DNA of 64,000 nucleotides from Kitasatospora sp. MMS16-BH015 (GCF_002943525.1 NZ_CP025394.1:2170001-2234000), one strand, 5' to 3'. Shown: positions 1-9,327, counted from the stretch's first letter. Program-made: numbers and translations. The notes: generated by a model from the letters alone, not told the origin.

Positions 1-2157
1 GGCCCGGTCCAGCTCAGCCTCGTTCAGCATGGTGCCGCTGGCCAGGTGCCAGAGCCGCACCGTCGAGGCATCGTCACCGGCCGCGAGCAGCACCTCGCCG
101 TCGAGGTCCTGGACGGCCAGCGCGCGCACGGCGTTGCCGCTGCCCTCGAAGGAGGCGACCCGGGCGCCGTCGCGCACGCCCCAGACCAGCACCGTGCCGT
201 CGGCCGCACCGGCCACCAGCACCGGCACCCCGCCGGAGACACCGAAGGCCAGCGTCTCGGCCGGCACCGCGAGGCCGTCGAGCACCGGGCCCGCGCCACC
301 GCTGGCCGCGTCCCAGAGCCGGACGGCGCCGTCGGTGCCGCCGGTGGCCAGCAGGCGGTGGCCGTCCGCCACGCCGAGCGCCATCGCGCTCACCCCGCCG
401 GGGTGGGCGGTGAACTGCACCAGCGGGGTGCCGTCCAGCGCCTGACGGAGCCGCACCGTGCCGTCGGCCCCGGCCGAGGCGAGCAGCGCCGGGGCGCCGT
501 CCGCGCCCTCGGTGCCGAAGCCGAGCGCGGTGACCGGGCCGGTGTGCGGGGTGGGCACCGAGAGCTGGGCGCCGGTGCGCAGCGCGTGGCAGCGGACCGC
601 CCCGGCGGCGGTGCCGCAGACCAGCACGCCCTCGCTGACGGCCAGTCCGGTGACCGGGCCGCCGGTGGCGGCCAGCGCCCAGACCTCGCTGCGGCTGAGC
701 GCGTCGATCAGCCGCAGGCTGCCGTCGGCGTGGCCGACGGCGAGGGCCGGGCGGCCGTCCAGCTCGGTGATGGAGAGCGCGTTGATCGCCAGGCCCAGGT
801 CGTGGGTGCCCAGGGCGGCGCCGGTGAGCGGGTGCCAGAGGGCGATCCGGCCGTGCTCGTCACCGGTCACCACGGCCGGGGTCTCGCCGATGGTGACGGC
901 GGCCACGGCGGTGACCCAGCCGGTACCGGCCGGCCAGCCGTGCTTGGCCTCGCCCTCGTAGACGCTCCAGGTGCGCACGGTGCCGTCCAGCGAGCTGGAG
1001 GCGAGCAGCGGGGCGCCGTCCACCTCCAGGAAGGCCAGGCCGGTGACGGTGGCGGAGTGGCCGGTGAGCACGGCGTGCGGCAGGCCGGTGGCGAGGTCCC
1101 AGAGCCGGATCTCGCCGTCCTGGCCGGCCGAGGCGAGCAGCGCCTGGTCGCCCAGGGTCAGCACGGCCAGGGTGGTGACCCGGGCCCGGTGGCCGACCAG
1201 CAGGTGCATCCGCTGGCCGGAGGAGACGTCCCAGACCCGCACCACGGCGTCCTCGCCGGCCGCGGCCAGCAGGTGCACCCCGGCGCAGTGCGCGTAGGCG
1301 AGCGCGGCGGCGCCGGCGCCGTCCACGTCGAGCAGGCCGAGCGGGCGGCCGTCCTCGGCGCGCCAGGCGCGGATGTCGCCCTGCGCTCCGGCGGAGAAGG
1401 CCAGCGGCACCTCGGCCACCAGGCCGGCGGCGACCACCTGGGCGCCCTCGCCGCCCGAGGTGCCGTGCAGCAGGGCGCCGCTGACGGCGTCCCAGACCTG
1501 CACCGCGCCGTCCTCGGCGCCGACGGCGAAGAGCTCGCGGCCGCCCACCGTGGCCAGCGCCACCGAGGTGGGCAGCAGGCCGGCGTCCGGGCCGGAGCTG
1601 CCGAGCGACTCGCGGGTGTCGAGGTCGGCCAGGCCGTAGCCTTGGCCGGTCTCGGCGATGGCGTACGCGGCCCGGCCCTCGATCCGGCCGATCACGGCCT
1701 TGGCCTGCGGGGCCACCGGCTCGTGCCGGGTGGCGCCGAGCGCGGCAGCCGGTGCGGCCAGCGTGCTCGGGTCGGCCGGGTCGAGCGCCTGGGCGGCCAG
1801 CGCCTCCAGCACCCGGGCCACCTCGGGCAGCGGCGCGGCGGTGCCCTCGGCCCACACCGCGTCACCTCCCGGCAGCAGCCCGGTGACCCGCAGCGTGGCG
1901 GCGCCGGCCGGCGCCTCCCCGCCCGTCAGCCCGGGGCCGGCGGCGCGCAGCGCGGCCAGCAGGCGCACCGTCAGCGCCGCGTCCACCCGGCCGAGCCGGG
2001 TGGTGTGCCGGTGCTTCGTCAGCCGCTCGACGCGCAGCGCGCCGTCGGGGCCGAGCAGCAGCTCGGTCCGCCCCTCGGGCAGCTGCTCGCCACCGAGACT
2101 CAGCCGGACTCCGGGCCCATTGGCCCCGCCAGGCTGCTGCTCCTCCGTGTCAGGCAT
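1..2157 (-). CDS. WD40-repeat beta-propeller protein, C-terminus cut by window edge
   Basis: The minus-strand frame from the ATG at 2157 stays open to base 1, so at least 719 residues are present and the stop lies outside the window. An N-terminal segment of about 150 residues without repeats is followed by many WD40 blades, recognised by repeated endings such as VRVWDVSSGQ, IRLWDLATG, VRLWDAASGG and VRLWHLASG, at intervals of about 40-45 residues. No kinase domain, signal peptide or membrane segment is visible in the part seen. A strong ribosome binding site (GGAGGAGG) precedes the ATG. WD40 propellers are protein-interaction platforms; the partner cannot be inferred. Some actinobacterial proteins of this kind carry an N-terminal Ser/Thr kinase or NTPase domain, and this one does not. 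Confidence 0.85.
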   Translation of the reverse strand, partial: MPDTEEQQPGGANGPGVRLSLGGEQLPEGRTELLLGPDGALRVERLTKHRHTTRLGRVDAALTVRLLAALRAAGPGLTGGEAPAGAATLRVTGLLPGGDAVWAEGTAAPLPEVARVLEALAAQALDPADPSTLAAPAAALGATRHEPVAPQAKAVIGRIEGRAAYAIAETGQGYGLADLDTRESLGSSGPDAGLLPTSVALATVGGRELFAVGAEDGAVQVWDAVSGALLHGTSGGEGAQVVAAGLVAEVPLAFSAGAQGDIRAWRAEDGRPLGLLDVDGAGAAALAYAHCAGVHLLAAAGEDAVVRVWDVSSGQRMHLLVGHRARVTTLAVLTLGDQALLASAGQDGEIRLWDLATGLPHAVLTGHSATVTGLAFLEVDGAPLLASSSLDGTVRTWSVYEGEAKHGWPAGTGWVTAVAAVTIGETPAVVTGDEHGRIALWHPLTGAALGTHDLGLAINALSITELDGRPALAVGHADGSLRLIDALSRSEVWALAATGGPVTGLAVSEGVLVCGTAAGAVRCHALRTGAQLSVPTPHTGPVTALGFGTEGADGAPALLASAGADGTVRLRQALDGTPLVQFTAHPGGVSAMALGVADGHRLLATGGTDGAVRLWDAASGGAGPVLDGLAVPAETLAFGVSGGVPVLVAGAADGTVLVWGVRDGARVASFEGSGNAVRALAVQDLDGEVLLAAGDDASTVRLWHLASGTMLNEAELDRA

Positions 2158-2256
2158 GCCGACCCCCTCCTCCGCCCGTGCTCGGGCGGTTTCCTGCTCT
2201 GCCCGTTCGGGCAGGAGAATTGTCATTTCGGGAAGACGCGAGTTCGGATTGGGCAG

Positions 2257-2284
2257 TTAATACCGCGCCCCGCGTTTTACCCAA
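2257..2284 (-). promoter_or_regulatory. Candidate promoter of the WD40 gene
   Basis: On the minus strand TTGGGT (2279-2284) is followed after 16 nt by TATTAA (2257-2262), about 100 nt upstream of the WD40 start. Two small hairpins (2199-2214 and 2172-2189) would lie in the leader. It rests on hexamer resemblance only. Confidence 0.3.
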
Positions 2285-2338
2285 TTGCACCCCGCCGGGC
2301 GGCTGCGGCACCCCGCCTCCCCACCGGCTTTCCAGGCA

Positions 2339-2896
2339 TCAGCACAGGTCATCGGGTACGAGCGTGGCGTGGACCGCATCGTGCAACCGGTGTGTGCGCG
2401 AGCTGCGGAACAGGCTTGGGTAAAAACCCGCACGCCGGAATCCGATGAAAGCTCCGACCACCTGGACGGGCATGTTATCCGCTGCCGCGTACGCGTCGAT
2501 ACGCCGCAGGGTCAGTTGCTCGAAGCCGTAGCGGCAGACCAGCCGCAACGCCGCCGTGGCGGTGCGCATCCGCCGTGCGGCGGGCAGCAGCCAGACCGCG
2601 GCCTCGGCCGTGCCCTCCTCCCGTCGAATGCCCGTCAACTCTCCCCAACCGACCGGCAGTCCCTCGGATTCCACGGTGAAGTAGGCGGCCCGGCCCTCGG
2701 CCCAGAGCAGCGGCGGCACGGTCTCGATCCAGTGCGCGGCGGCGGCCTCGTCCGCGTGGGGAAAGACACCCTGCATGAACTCCCGGATCAGCGGATCCCG
2801 GGTGCCGGCCAATACCGTGGCGGCGTCGCCGGGCACCGGCCGGCGCAGCACGACCTCACGGTCGCTCAGCGGTTCGTACTCTCCCAGCCCCGTCAT
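2339..2896 (-). CDS. GNAT N-acetyltransferase, RimJ/RimL type
   Basis: A 185-residue protein begins MTGLGEYEPLSDREVVLRRP. It has the usual acetyltransferase layout: an N-terminal beta-strand (VVLRRPVPGD), a central strand pair around VGWGELTGI, and a C-terminal segment RRIDAYAAADNMPVQVVGAF like the RimJ/RimL-type 'N..S..v..k.GF' signature. The acetyl-CoA loop is degenerate (LLPAARRMRTATAAL in place of a clean Q/RxxGxG/A), so activity is not certain. Start 2896 is chosen over an upstream in-frame start at 2932 because a GGGAGGGAAG ribosome binding site precedes it. The substrate cannot be read from sequence. Confidence 0.75.
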   Translation of the reverse strand: MTGLGEYEPLSDREVVLRRPVPGDAATVLAGTRDPLIREFMQGVFPHADEAAAAHWIETVPPLLWAEGRAAYFTVESEGLPVGWGELTGIRREEGTAEAAVWLLPAARRMRTATAALRLVCRYGFEQLTLRRIDAYAAADNMPVQVVGAFIGFRRAGFYPSLFRSSRTHRLHDAVHATLVPDDLC

Positions 2897-2979
2897 GCTT
2901 CCCTCCCCGGAACGACGGTGGCACCGCCCCATCAGGACGGTGCCACCGAGAATTCACCTCTGCAAGACGCCGCGGACGC

Positions 2980-3441
2980 TCAGAACGTCCGGACCATGGT
3001 CCGGTGCGGGATGCCGGCGTCGTCGTACACCGGCCCCTCGGCCTGGTAGCCGAGCCGCTCGTAGAACCCGCCCGCGCGGACCTGGGCGTGCAGCTCCAGC
3101 GAGGTCGCGCCGCGGGCCAGCCCGGCCTGCTCGATCGCCCGCACCAGGGCGGCGCCGAGCCCGGTGCCGCGGGCGGTCTTGACCACGGCTAGCCGGCCGA
3201 GCAGGACGCGGCCGGCGATGCCGCCGGTCTGGGCCAGCGCCTGCTCACCGTGGATGAGCCGGGCGGTGCCCAGCGGGGTGCCCTCCGGGGAGACGGCCAG
3301 CAGGTGCTCGGAGGTGGCGTCCAGGTCGTCCCACTCCAGCTCCTCGGGGATCTCCTGCTCGACGATGAAGACCTCCCGGCGCACGGCGTGCACCAGGGCG
3401 AGGTCGGCCTCGCCCTCGGCCACACGGATCGAGACGGTCAT
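2980..3441 (-). CDS. GNAT N-acetyltransferase, ElaA-like
   Basis: This 153-residue protein has the acetyl-CoA binding motif ARGTGLGAALV (RGxGxG/A type) after the strand LGRLAVVKTA, and a C-terminal FYERLGYQAEG motif typical of ElaA-like GNAT proteins. The N-terminus contains VRREVFIVEQEIP, the conserved 'R..VF..EQ.iP' start of this subfamily. Its ATG begins one base after the stop codon of the upstream pseudouridine synthase gene, so the two are very probably cotranscribed and coupled. The natural substrate is unknown. Confidence 0.85.
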   Translation of the reverse strand: MTVSIRVAEGEADLALVHAVRREVFIVEQEIPEELEWDDLDATSEHLLAVSPEGTPLGTARLIHGEQALAQTGGIAGRVLLGRLAVVKTARGTGLGAALVRAIEQAGLARGATSLELHAQVRAGGFYERLGYQAEGPVYDDAGIPHRTMVRTF

Positions 3442-3442
3442 C

Positions 3443-4381
3443 TCAGCTCTCCGAGGCGATGATGTCGAGCGCCTTGCGCAGGTCCGCGGGGTACTCGCTG
3501 TCGAACTGCACCCACTCGCCGTCCGCCGGGTGCTCGAAGCCGAGCGAGACGGCGTGCAGCCACTGGCGGGTCAGGCCGAGCCGCTTGGCCAGCGTCGGGT
3601 CGGCGCCGTAGGTGAGGTCACCGACGCAGGGGTGGCGCAGCGCGGACATGTGCACCCGGATCTGGTGGGTGCGGCCGGTCTCCAACTTGATGTCCAGCAG
3701 GGAGGCCGCCCGGTACGCCTCGATCAGGTCGTAGTGGGTCACCGAGGCCTTGCCGTCGCGGGTGACGGCCCACTTCCAGTCCGAGCTGGGGTGGCGGCCG
3801 ATCGGGGCGTCCACGGTGCCGCTCATCGGGTCCGGGTGGCCCTGCACGAGGGTGTTGTACTTCTTCTCGACCACGCGGTCGTGGAACTGCCGCTTGAGGT
3901 CGGTGTAGGCGCGCTCGGACTTGGCGACCACCATCAGGCCGGAGGTGCCCACGTCCAGGCGGTGCACCACGCCCTGGCGCTCGGCCGCGCCGGAGGTGGA
4001 GATCCGGTAGCCGGCGGCGGCCAGGCCGCCGATCACGGTGGTGCCGGTCCAGCCGGGGCTGGGGTGGGCCGCGACGCCGACCGGCTTGTCGACCACCACG
4101 ATGTGCTCGTCGTCGTGGATGATCCGCATGCCCTCGACGGGCTCGGCCACGAGCTGCACGGGCGCGGCGGGGGCGGGGATCTCGACCTCCAGCCAGGAGC
4201 CGGCCACCACCCGGTCGGACTTGCCCGCCACGGTACCGTCGATGGTCACCTTGCCGTCGGCGGCCAGCTCGGCGGCCTTCGTGCGGGAGAAGCCGAACAT
4301 CCGGGCCAGGGCGGCGTCGAGGCGCTCGCCTTCCAGGCCGTCGGGAACGGGGAGGCTGCGGGTCTGCGCTGCGGTACTCAC
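3443..4381 (-). CDS. rluD: RluA/RluD-family rRNA pseudouridine synthase
   Basis: A 312-residue protein with an N-terminal S4 RNA-binding domain (about 15-75: [20 protein letters not shown]) and a RluA-type catalytic domain. The motif [16 protein letters not shown] (about residue 140) contains the catalytic aspartate of the H-R-L-D signature. [10 protein letters not shown] near residue 230 is the second conserved block. By family it isomerises uridines in 23S rRNA; exact sites cannot be assigned. It lies between lspA and a GNAT gene, the usual streptomycete neighbourhood, and is coupled to the latter with a one-base gap. Confidence 0.9.
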   Translation of the reverse strand: MSTAAQTRSLPVPDGLEGERLDAALARMFGFSRTKAAELAADGKVTIDGTVAGKSDRVVAGSWLEVEIPAPAAPVQLVAEPVEGMRIIHDDEHIVVVDKPVGVAAHPSPGWTGTTVIGGLAAAGYRISTSGAAERQGVVHRLDVGTSGLMVVAKSERAYTDLKRQFHDRVVEKKYNTLVQGHPDPMSGTVDAPIGRHPSSDWKWAVTRDGKASVTHYDLIEAYRAASLLDIKLETGRTHQIRVHMSALRHPCVGDLTYGADPTLAKRLGLTRQWLHAVSLGFEHPADGEWVQFDSEYPADLRKALDIIASES

Positions 4382-4415
4382 CCGTACGAGTATGCCGGAC
4401 CGCAGCGCCGCGCCC

Positions 4416-5024
4416 TCACTCCCCGGCGTCCGCCTTGGGCGCCTGGTGGGTGGAGCCGTCCGGGTTGCTGCCCCGGAAGGAGAGCAGGACGACCAGGATG
4501 CCGCCGCAGACGATGGCCGAATCGGCCAGGTTGAAGACGGCGAAGTGCTGCACCGAGATGAAGTCCACCACGTGGCCGCGGAAGATCCCGGGGGCGCGGA
4601 AGAGGCGGTCGGTGAGGTTGCCGAAGGCCCCGCCGAGCAGCAGGCCGAGCGCGATCGCCCAGGGCAGGCTGTAGAGGCGGCGGGCGATCCGCCAGATCAC
4701 CACGATCACGGCGGCCGCGATCATGGTGAAGACGATGGTCATCGCCTGGCCCATGCCGAAGGCGGCCCCGGCGTTGCGGATCACCTGGAGGGTCACCACG
4801 TCGCCGATCACCTCGATCGGCTGCTTGCCCTCCAGACGGGCGACCACCAGCAGCTTGCTGCCGAGGTCGATCAGGTAGGCGAGGATCGCGATCACCAGCA
4901 GGACGCCGACCCGGCGGCGCTTCACGGGGGCGGAGCTCACGTCATTCTCCGAAACCGGAGTCGGGACGGCGTCGTCCTGGGTCTGGGGGGAACCTGGCGT
5001 ACTGATGATCCGCTCCGCTGCCAT
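4416..5024 (-). CDS. lspA: Lipoprotein signal peptidase (signal peptidase II)
   Basis: A 202-residue inner-membrane aspartyl protease that removes signal peptides from diacylglyceryl-modified prolipoproteins. Four hydrophobic segments are visible (about 40-58, 90-112, 118-136, 160-182). The two catalytic aspartates sit in GNLTDRLFR and FNLADSAIV, and NAGAAFG is the third conserved block. A 35-residue hydrophilic cytoplasmic N-terminal extension is typical of actinobacterial LspA. A BAAT-family lipoprotein elsewhere in the window (55518) is one plausible client. Confidence 0.95.
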   Translation of the reverse strand: MAAERIISTPGSPQTQDDAVPTPVSENDVSSAPVKRRRVGVLLVIAILAYLIDLGSKLLVVARLEGKQPIEVIGDVVTLQVIRNAGAAFGMGQAMTIVFTMIAAAVIVVIWRIARRLYSLPWAIALGLLLGGAFGNLTDRLFRAPGIFRGHVVDFISVQHFAVFNLADSAIVCGGILVVLLSFRGSNPDGSTHQAPKADAGE

Positions 5025-5074
5025 TGGGGCTCCCGCCCGCCCGTGAGCGGGCAGAGGGAAGGGGGGCCGACGTT

Positions 5075-5105
5075 ACGGGGTCGAGCGTACGGCACCCGAC
5101 CCCGT
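5075..5105 (-). terminator. Hairpin between the traR/dksA-like gene and lspA
   Basis: Perfect 9-bp arms ACGGGGTCG (5075-5083) and CGACCCCGT (5097-5105) flank a 13-nt loop, just downstream of the stop codon at 5120. There is no clear U-tract, as is common in high-GC actinobacteria. Confidence 0.5.
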
Positions 5106-5119
5106 GGGCTCGCACCCCG

Positions 5120-5704
5120 TCAGTGGCGCTCCTGCTTGGACTTGCACGGCACACAGAGCGTCGCCCGGGGGAAGGCCTGCAGCCGGGCCTTGCCCACCGC
5201 CTTGCCGCAGGACTCGCAGAGGCCGAAGCTCGCGCTCTCCAGCCGGGCCAGCGCGCGCTCGGTCTGGGCCAGCGCGTCCCGGGCGTTGTTGGCGAGGGCG
5301 ACCTCGCTCTCCCGGTTGATGTTCTTGGTGCCCGCGTCGACCTGGTCGTCGCCGGCCCCGTCGTTGGAGTCCCGCATCAGGCCGGTGATGGCCGCCTCGG
5401 AGGCGTCGATCTCAGCCGTGAGCTGCGCCACGTCGCCGACCAGCTCGGCGTGCAGCTCGGCCACCTCGGCCGCCGTCCAGGGCTCCTCCCCTGCTTGGAC
5501 GGGCAGCTCCGCCGGGTCCACCGACTCGGCCCCGCCCCTCGCGCCGGTGCCCGCGCTGGTGTGGGTGCGGCTGGTGGCCGCCACCCGCCCGGTGGTGCCG
5601 GTCTTACGCCGTGTAGTGCTCACGGTCCCCTCCCCTGAGTCGCTCGCCACGACCTTGCGTGCCGGCTTCGTGGCGGTGCCCGCGCCGGTTGGCTTCTCCG
5701 TCAT
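5120..5704 (-). CDS. TraR/DksA-family C4 zinc-finger protein
   Basis: A 194-residue protein whose last 90 residues match the DksA/TraR fold: a helical hairpin (HAELVGDVAQLTAEIDASEA, then NARDALAQTERALARLES) and the zinc finger FGLCESCGKAVGKARLQAFP...CVPC (four cysteines). The first 90 residues are a low-complexity Lys/Thr/Ala-rich tail. DksA-type proteins bind the RNA polymerase secondary channel; whether this one does is inference. Start 5704 (GAGGT upstream) is preferred over an in-frame start at 5782, which would add 26 residues overlapping the likely promoter. The gene sits between ileS and lspA, a conserved streptomycete order. Confidence 0.85.
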   Translation of the reverse strand: MTEKPTGAGTATKPARKVVASDSGEGTVSTTRRKTGTTGRVAATSRTHTSAGTGARGGAESVDPAELPVQAGEEPWTAAEVAELHAELVGDVAQLTAEIDASEAAITGLMRDSNDGAGDDQVDAGTKNINRESEVALANNARDALAQTERALARLESASFGLCESCGKAVGKARLQAFPRATLCVPCKSKQERH

Positions 5705-5765
5705 GGCTTCGACCTCATTCACGAACGAATCGGACCACCGGTTCCCGGTGATCTCCGGTGCCGGA

Positions 5766-5794
5766 ACGATAATCCCTATCAAATCCGGTCACAA
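5766..5794 (-). promoter_or_regulatory. Candidate promoter of the TraR/DksA-like gene
   Basis: On the minus strand TTGTGA (5789-5794) and TATCGT (5766-5771) are separated by exactly 17 nt, about 60 nt upstream of the chosen start at 5704. Base composition here is locally less GC-rich, as expected for a promoter. Confidence 0.45.
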
Positions 5795-5879
5795 TGGGAC
5801 ATACCGAAGGCGGTGGCCGCACCACTCGGGTGCTGACCAAAATGTGCCCAGATCGTCATCGGCTAACCACTACACTGGT

Positions 5880-6143
5880 GCCCGCAAGGCGCAGATGGGA
5901 CGAGTACCGACGTACGCAGCCAGGAGCGACCCGGGGGTGGTGCGAGCCCGGGGGTGAGCGCGGCGGGAAGATCACCCCGGAGCCGCCGGAAGAACGGCCC
6001 AGCCAGGGCCTACTAGACCCGGTCGCAAGCCCAAAGAGCGGGCCGCACGAGCTGGACGCGGCCAAGGAGGGTGGTACCGCGGGGCGGCATGCCGTCTCGT
6101 CCCTCCGTCGGATCCCGTAACCATCCGCCGGAGGTAGACGCCG
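5880..6143 (+). promoter_or_regulatory. T-box riboswitch, translational type, controlling ileS
   Basis: The T-box consensus AGGGTGGTACCGCGG lies at 6068-6082, about 60 nt before the ileS start. It is the element that pairs with the free 3' end of uncharged tRNA. Downstream, CCTCCGTCGG (6102-6111) can pair at 9 of 10 positions with CCGCCGGAGG (6125-6134), which contains the ileS Shine-Dalgarno sequence. The expression platform is therefore a sequestrator of the ribosome binding site, as known for actinobacterial ileS T-boxes. A candidate isoleucine specifier ATC is at 5971-5973 in a short G/C-stemmed hairpin. A possible promoter -10 (TACACT, 5871-5876) lies just upstream. The specifier assignment is less certain than the T-box itself. 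Confidence 0.88.
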
Positions 6144-9100
6144 ATGCGTACCTACAACCCCGTCCCCGCGCAGGTCGACCTGCCCGCGCTGGAGCACCAG
6201 ATCCTGAGCTTCTGGAAGGACCAGCAGGTCTTCCAGCGCAGCCTGGAGCAGTCCGAGGGCCGCCCCGAGTGGGTCTTCTACGAGGGCCCGCCCACCGCCA
6301 ACGGCATGCCGGGCGCCCACCACATCGAGGCCCGCGTCTTCAAGGACGTCTTCCCGCGCTTCCGCACGATGAAGGGCTACCACGTCGCCCGCAAGGCCGG
6401 CTGGGACTGCCACGGCCTCCCGGTCGAGCTGGCCGTGGAGAAGGAGCTCGGCTTCTCCGGCAAGCAGGACATCGAGAAGTACGGCATCGCGGAGTTCAAC
6501 GCCAAGTGCCGCGAATCCGTCACCCGCTACACCGACGCCTTCGTCGAGCTGACCGAGCGGATGGGCTACTGGGTCGACCTGGACGACGCCTACCGCACCA
6601 TGGACCCGTCCTACGTGCAGTCGGTCTGGTGGTCGCTCAAGCAGATCTTCGACAAGGGCCTGCTGGTCCAGGACCACCGCGTCGCCCCCTGGTGCCCGCG
6701 CTGCGGCACCGGCCTCTCCGACCACGAGCTGGCCCAGGGCTACGAGACCGTGGTCGACCCCTCGGTCTTCGTCCGCTTCCCGCTCACCTCGGGCCCGCTG
6801 GCCGGCACCGCCGCGCTGCTGGTCTGGACGACCACCCCGTGGACGCTGGTCTCCAACACCGCCGCCGCCGTGCACCCGGAGGTGACCTACGTGGTCGCCA
6901 CCGACGGCACCGAGCGCCTGGTCGTCGCCGAGCCGCTGGTCGGCAAGGCGCTCGGCGAGGGCTGGGAGACCACCGGCGAGTCCTTCACCGGCGCCGAGAT
7001 GGAGCGCTGGGCCTACCGCCGCCCGTTCGAGCTGGTCGCCATCGAAGACGCGCACTACGTCCTGAACGCCGACTACGTCACCACCGAGGACGGCACCGGC
7101 ATCGTCCACCAGGCCCCGGCCTTCGGCGCCGACGACCTCGCGACCTGCCGCAAGTACGGCCTGCCGGTGGTCAACCCGGTCGAGGCCGACGGCACCTTCG
7201 CCGCCGAGGTCCCGCTGGTCGGCGGGGTCTTCTTCAAGAAGGCCGACGAGACCCTGGTCGCCGAGCTCAAGGCGAGCGGCCTGCTCTTCAAGCACGTCCC
7301 GTACGAGCACAGCTACCCGCACTGCTGGCGCTGCCACACCGCGCTGCTCTACTACGCGCAGCCGTCCTGGTACGTCCGGACCACCGCCGTCAAGGACGCG
7401 ATGATCCGGGAGAACGAGGCCACCAACTGGCACCCGGAGACGGTCAAGCACGGCCGCTTCGGCGACTGGCTGAACAACAACATCGACTGGGCGCTCTCCC
7501 GCAACCGCTACTGGGGCACCCCGCTGCCGATCTGGCGCTGCGACGAGGGCCACCTGACCTGCGTCGGCTCGCTGGCCGAGCTCTCCGAGCTCACCGGCAC
7601 CGACCAGAGCGGCCTCGACCCGCACCGCCCGTACATCGACGAGGTCACCTTCGACTGCCGCGAGTGCGCCGGCACCGCCGTGCGCGTGCCCGAGGTGATC
7701 GACGCCTGGTACGACTCGGGCTCGATGCCCTTCGCCCAGTACGGCTACCCGTACCAGAACAAGGAGCTGTTCGAGAAGCGCTACCCCGCGCAGTTCATCT
7801 CCGAGGCGATCGACCAGACCCGCGGCTGGTTCTACACCCTGATGGCCGTCGGCACCCTGGTGTTCGACAAGTCCTCGTACGAGAACGTGGTCTGCCTGGG
7901 CCACATCCTCGCCGAGGACGGCCGCAAGATGTCCAAGCACCTGGGCAACATCCTGCAGCCCATCCCGCTGATGGACCAGCACGGCGCCGACGCGGTGCGC
8001 TGGTTCATGGCCGCGGGCGGTTCGCCCTGGTCGGCGCGGCGCGTGGGCCACGGCACCATCCAGGAGGTCGTGCGCAAGACGCTGCTGACCTACTGGAACA
8101 CCGTCGCCTTCCAGGCCCTCTACGCCCGCACCACCGGCTGGGCTCCCTCGGCCTCGGACCCGGCCCCGGCCGACCGTCCGCAGCTGGACCGCTGGGTGCT
8201 CTCCGAGCTCAACACGCTGGTGCGCGAGGTGGACGCCGCCCTGGAGGCGTACGACACCCTGCGGGCCGGCAAGCTGCTCTCCGGCTTCGTCGACGACCTC
8301 TCCAACTGGTACGTCCGCCGGGGACGGCGCCGCTTCTGGCAGGGCGACGCCGCCGCGCTCGCCACGCTGCACGAGGCGCTGGAGAAGGTCACCCGCCTGA
8401 TGGCCCCGCTCACCCCGTTCATCACCGAGCGGGTCTGGCAGGACCTGGTCGTCCCGGTCGCCCCGGACGCCCCGCTCTCCGTGCACCTGGCCTCCTGGCC
8501 GGTGGCCGACGAGACGCTGATCGACACCGACCTCTCCCGGCACATGGCGCTGGTCCGCCGCCTGGTCGAGCTCGGCCGCTCGACCCGCGCGGAATCGGGT
8601 GTGAAGACCCGTCAGCCGCTCTCCCGCGCGCTGATCGCCGCCCAGGGCTGGGAGGAGCTGCCGGCCGACCTGCGGGCGCAGATCGCCGAGGAGCTCAACG
8701 TCTCGGTGCTCGAATCCCTGGCCACCGTGGGCGGTTCGCTGGTGGACACCACCGCCAAGGCCAACTTCCGGGCGCTGGGCAAGCGCTTCGGCAAGGGCGT
8801 CCAGGACGTGGCCAAGGTGGTCGCCGCCGCCGACGCCGCCGCCCTCGCGGCCGACCTGCGGGCCACCGGCACCGCCACGGTCCTGCTGGACGGCTCGGAG
8901 ATCGCCCTCTCCCCCGAGGAGGTCATCATCACCGAGACCCCCCGCGAGGGCTGGGCCGTCGCCAACGAGGCCGGCGCCACCGTCGCCCTCGACCTGGAGA
9001 TCACCCCCGAGCTCAAGCGGCTCGGCGTCGCCCGCGATGCCATCCGCCAGATCCAGGAGGCCCGCAAGAACTCCGGCCTGGACGTCGCCGACCGCATCGT

Positions 9101-9272
9101 CCTGCGCTGGCGCAGCACGGCCGAGGAGACCGCCGAGGCCATCGCCGAGCACGGCCACCTGGTCGCCGAGGAGGTGCTGGCCACCGACTTCGCCGCCGGC
9201 GCGGCCGACTGGGAGTCGGAGACCTTCACCGACGAGGGCCTGGGCCTGAGCTTCCAGCTCCGCAAGGCCTGA
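6144..9272 (+). CDS. ileS: Isoleucyl-tRNA synthetase, eukaryote-like (IleRS2) type
   Basis: A 1042-residue class I aminoacyl-tRNA synthetase that charges tRNA-Ile. In the Rossmann domain the normal HIGH signature is replaced by GAHH (PTANGMPGAHHIE, about residues 50-60). The second signature is KMSKH (GRKMSKHLG, about residue 595). The CP1 editing region contains VWTTTPWTLVSNTA and the C-terminal half carries the anticodon-binding domain. Overall length and the GxHH variant match the IleRS2 group, which includes many actinobacterial housekeeping enzymes and is associated with reduced mupirocin sensitivity. Start at ATG 6144 follows GGAGG sequestered by the T-box. A strong hairpin follows the stop. 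Confidence 0.97.
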   Translation: MRTYNPVPAQVDLPALEHQILSFWKDQQVFQRSLEQSEGRPEWVFYEGPPTANGMPGAHHIEARVFKDVFPRFRTMKGYHVARKAGWDCHGLPVELAVEKELGFSGKQDIEKYGIAEFNAKCRESVTRYTDAFVELTERMGYWVDLDDAYRTMDPSYVQSVWWSLKQIFDKGLLVQDHRVAPWCPRCGTGLSDHELAQGYETVVDPSVFVRFPLTSGPLAGTAALLVWTTTPWTLVSNTAAAVHPEVTYVVATDGTERLVVAEPLVGKALGEGWETTGESFTGAEMERWAYRRPFELVAIEDAHYVLNADYVTTEDGTGIVHQAPAFGADDLATCRKYGLPVVNPVEADGTFAAEVPLVGGVFFKKADETLVAELKASGLLFKHVPYEHSYPHCWRCHTALLYYAQPSWYVRTTAVKDAMIRENEATNWHPETVKHGRFGDWLNNNIDWALSRNRYWGTPLPIWRCDEGHLTCVGSLAELSELTGTDQSGLDPHRPYIDEVTFDCRECAGTAVRVPEVIDAWYDSGSMPFAQYGYPYQNKELFEKRYPAQFISEAIDQTRGWFYTLMAVGTLVFDKSSYENVVCLGHILAEDGRKMSKHLGNILQPIPLMDQHGADAVRWFMAAGGSPWSARRVGHGTIQEVVRKTLLTYWNTVAFQALYARTTGWAPSASDPAPADRPQLDRWVLSELNTLVREVDAALEAYDTLRAGKLLSGFVDDLSNWYVRRGRRRFWQGDAAALATLHEALEKVTRLMAPLTPFITERVWQDLVVPVAPDAPLSVHLASWPVADETLIDTDLSRHMALVRRLVELGRSTRAESGVKTRQPLSRALIAAQGWEELPADLRAQIAEELNVSVLESLATVGGSLVDTTAKANFRALGKRFGKGVQDVAKVVAAADAAALAADLRATGTATVLLDGSEIALSPEEVIITETPREGWAVANEAGATVALDLEITPELKRLGVARDAIRQIQEARKNSGLDVADRIVLRWRSTAEETAEAIAEHGHLVAEEVLATDFAAGAADWESETFTDEGLGLSFQLRKA

Positions 9273-9278
9273 CCCACC

Positions 9279-9327
9279 CGGCCGGGCCGCCGAACCCCAG
9301 GTTCCTGGGGTACCGGCGGCCCGGCCG
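9279..9327 (+). terminator. Strong terminator hairpin after ileS
   Basis: Perfect 14-bp arms (9279-9292 and 9314-9327) continue, after a small internal bulge, into a second 8-bp stem ACCCCAGG/CCTGGGGT (9294-9301, 9304-9311) closed by a 2-nt loop. It starts 6 bases after the ileS stop. Confidence 0.75.
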
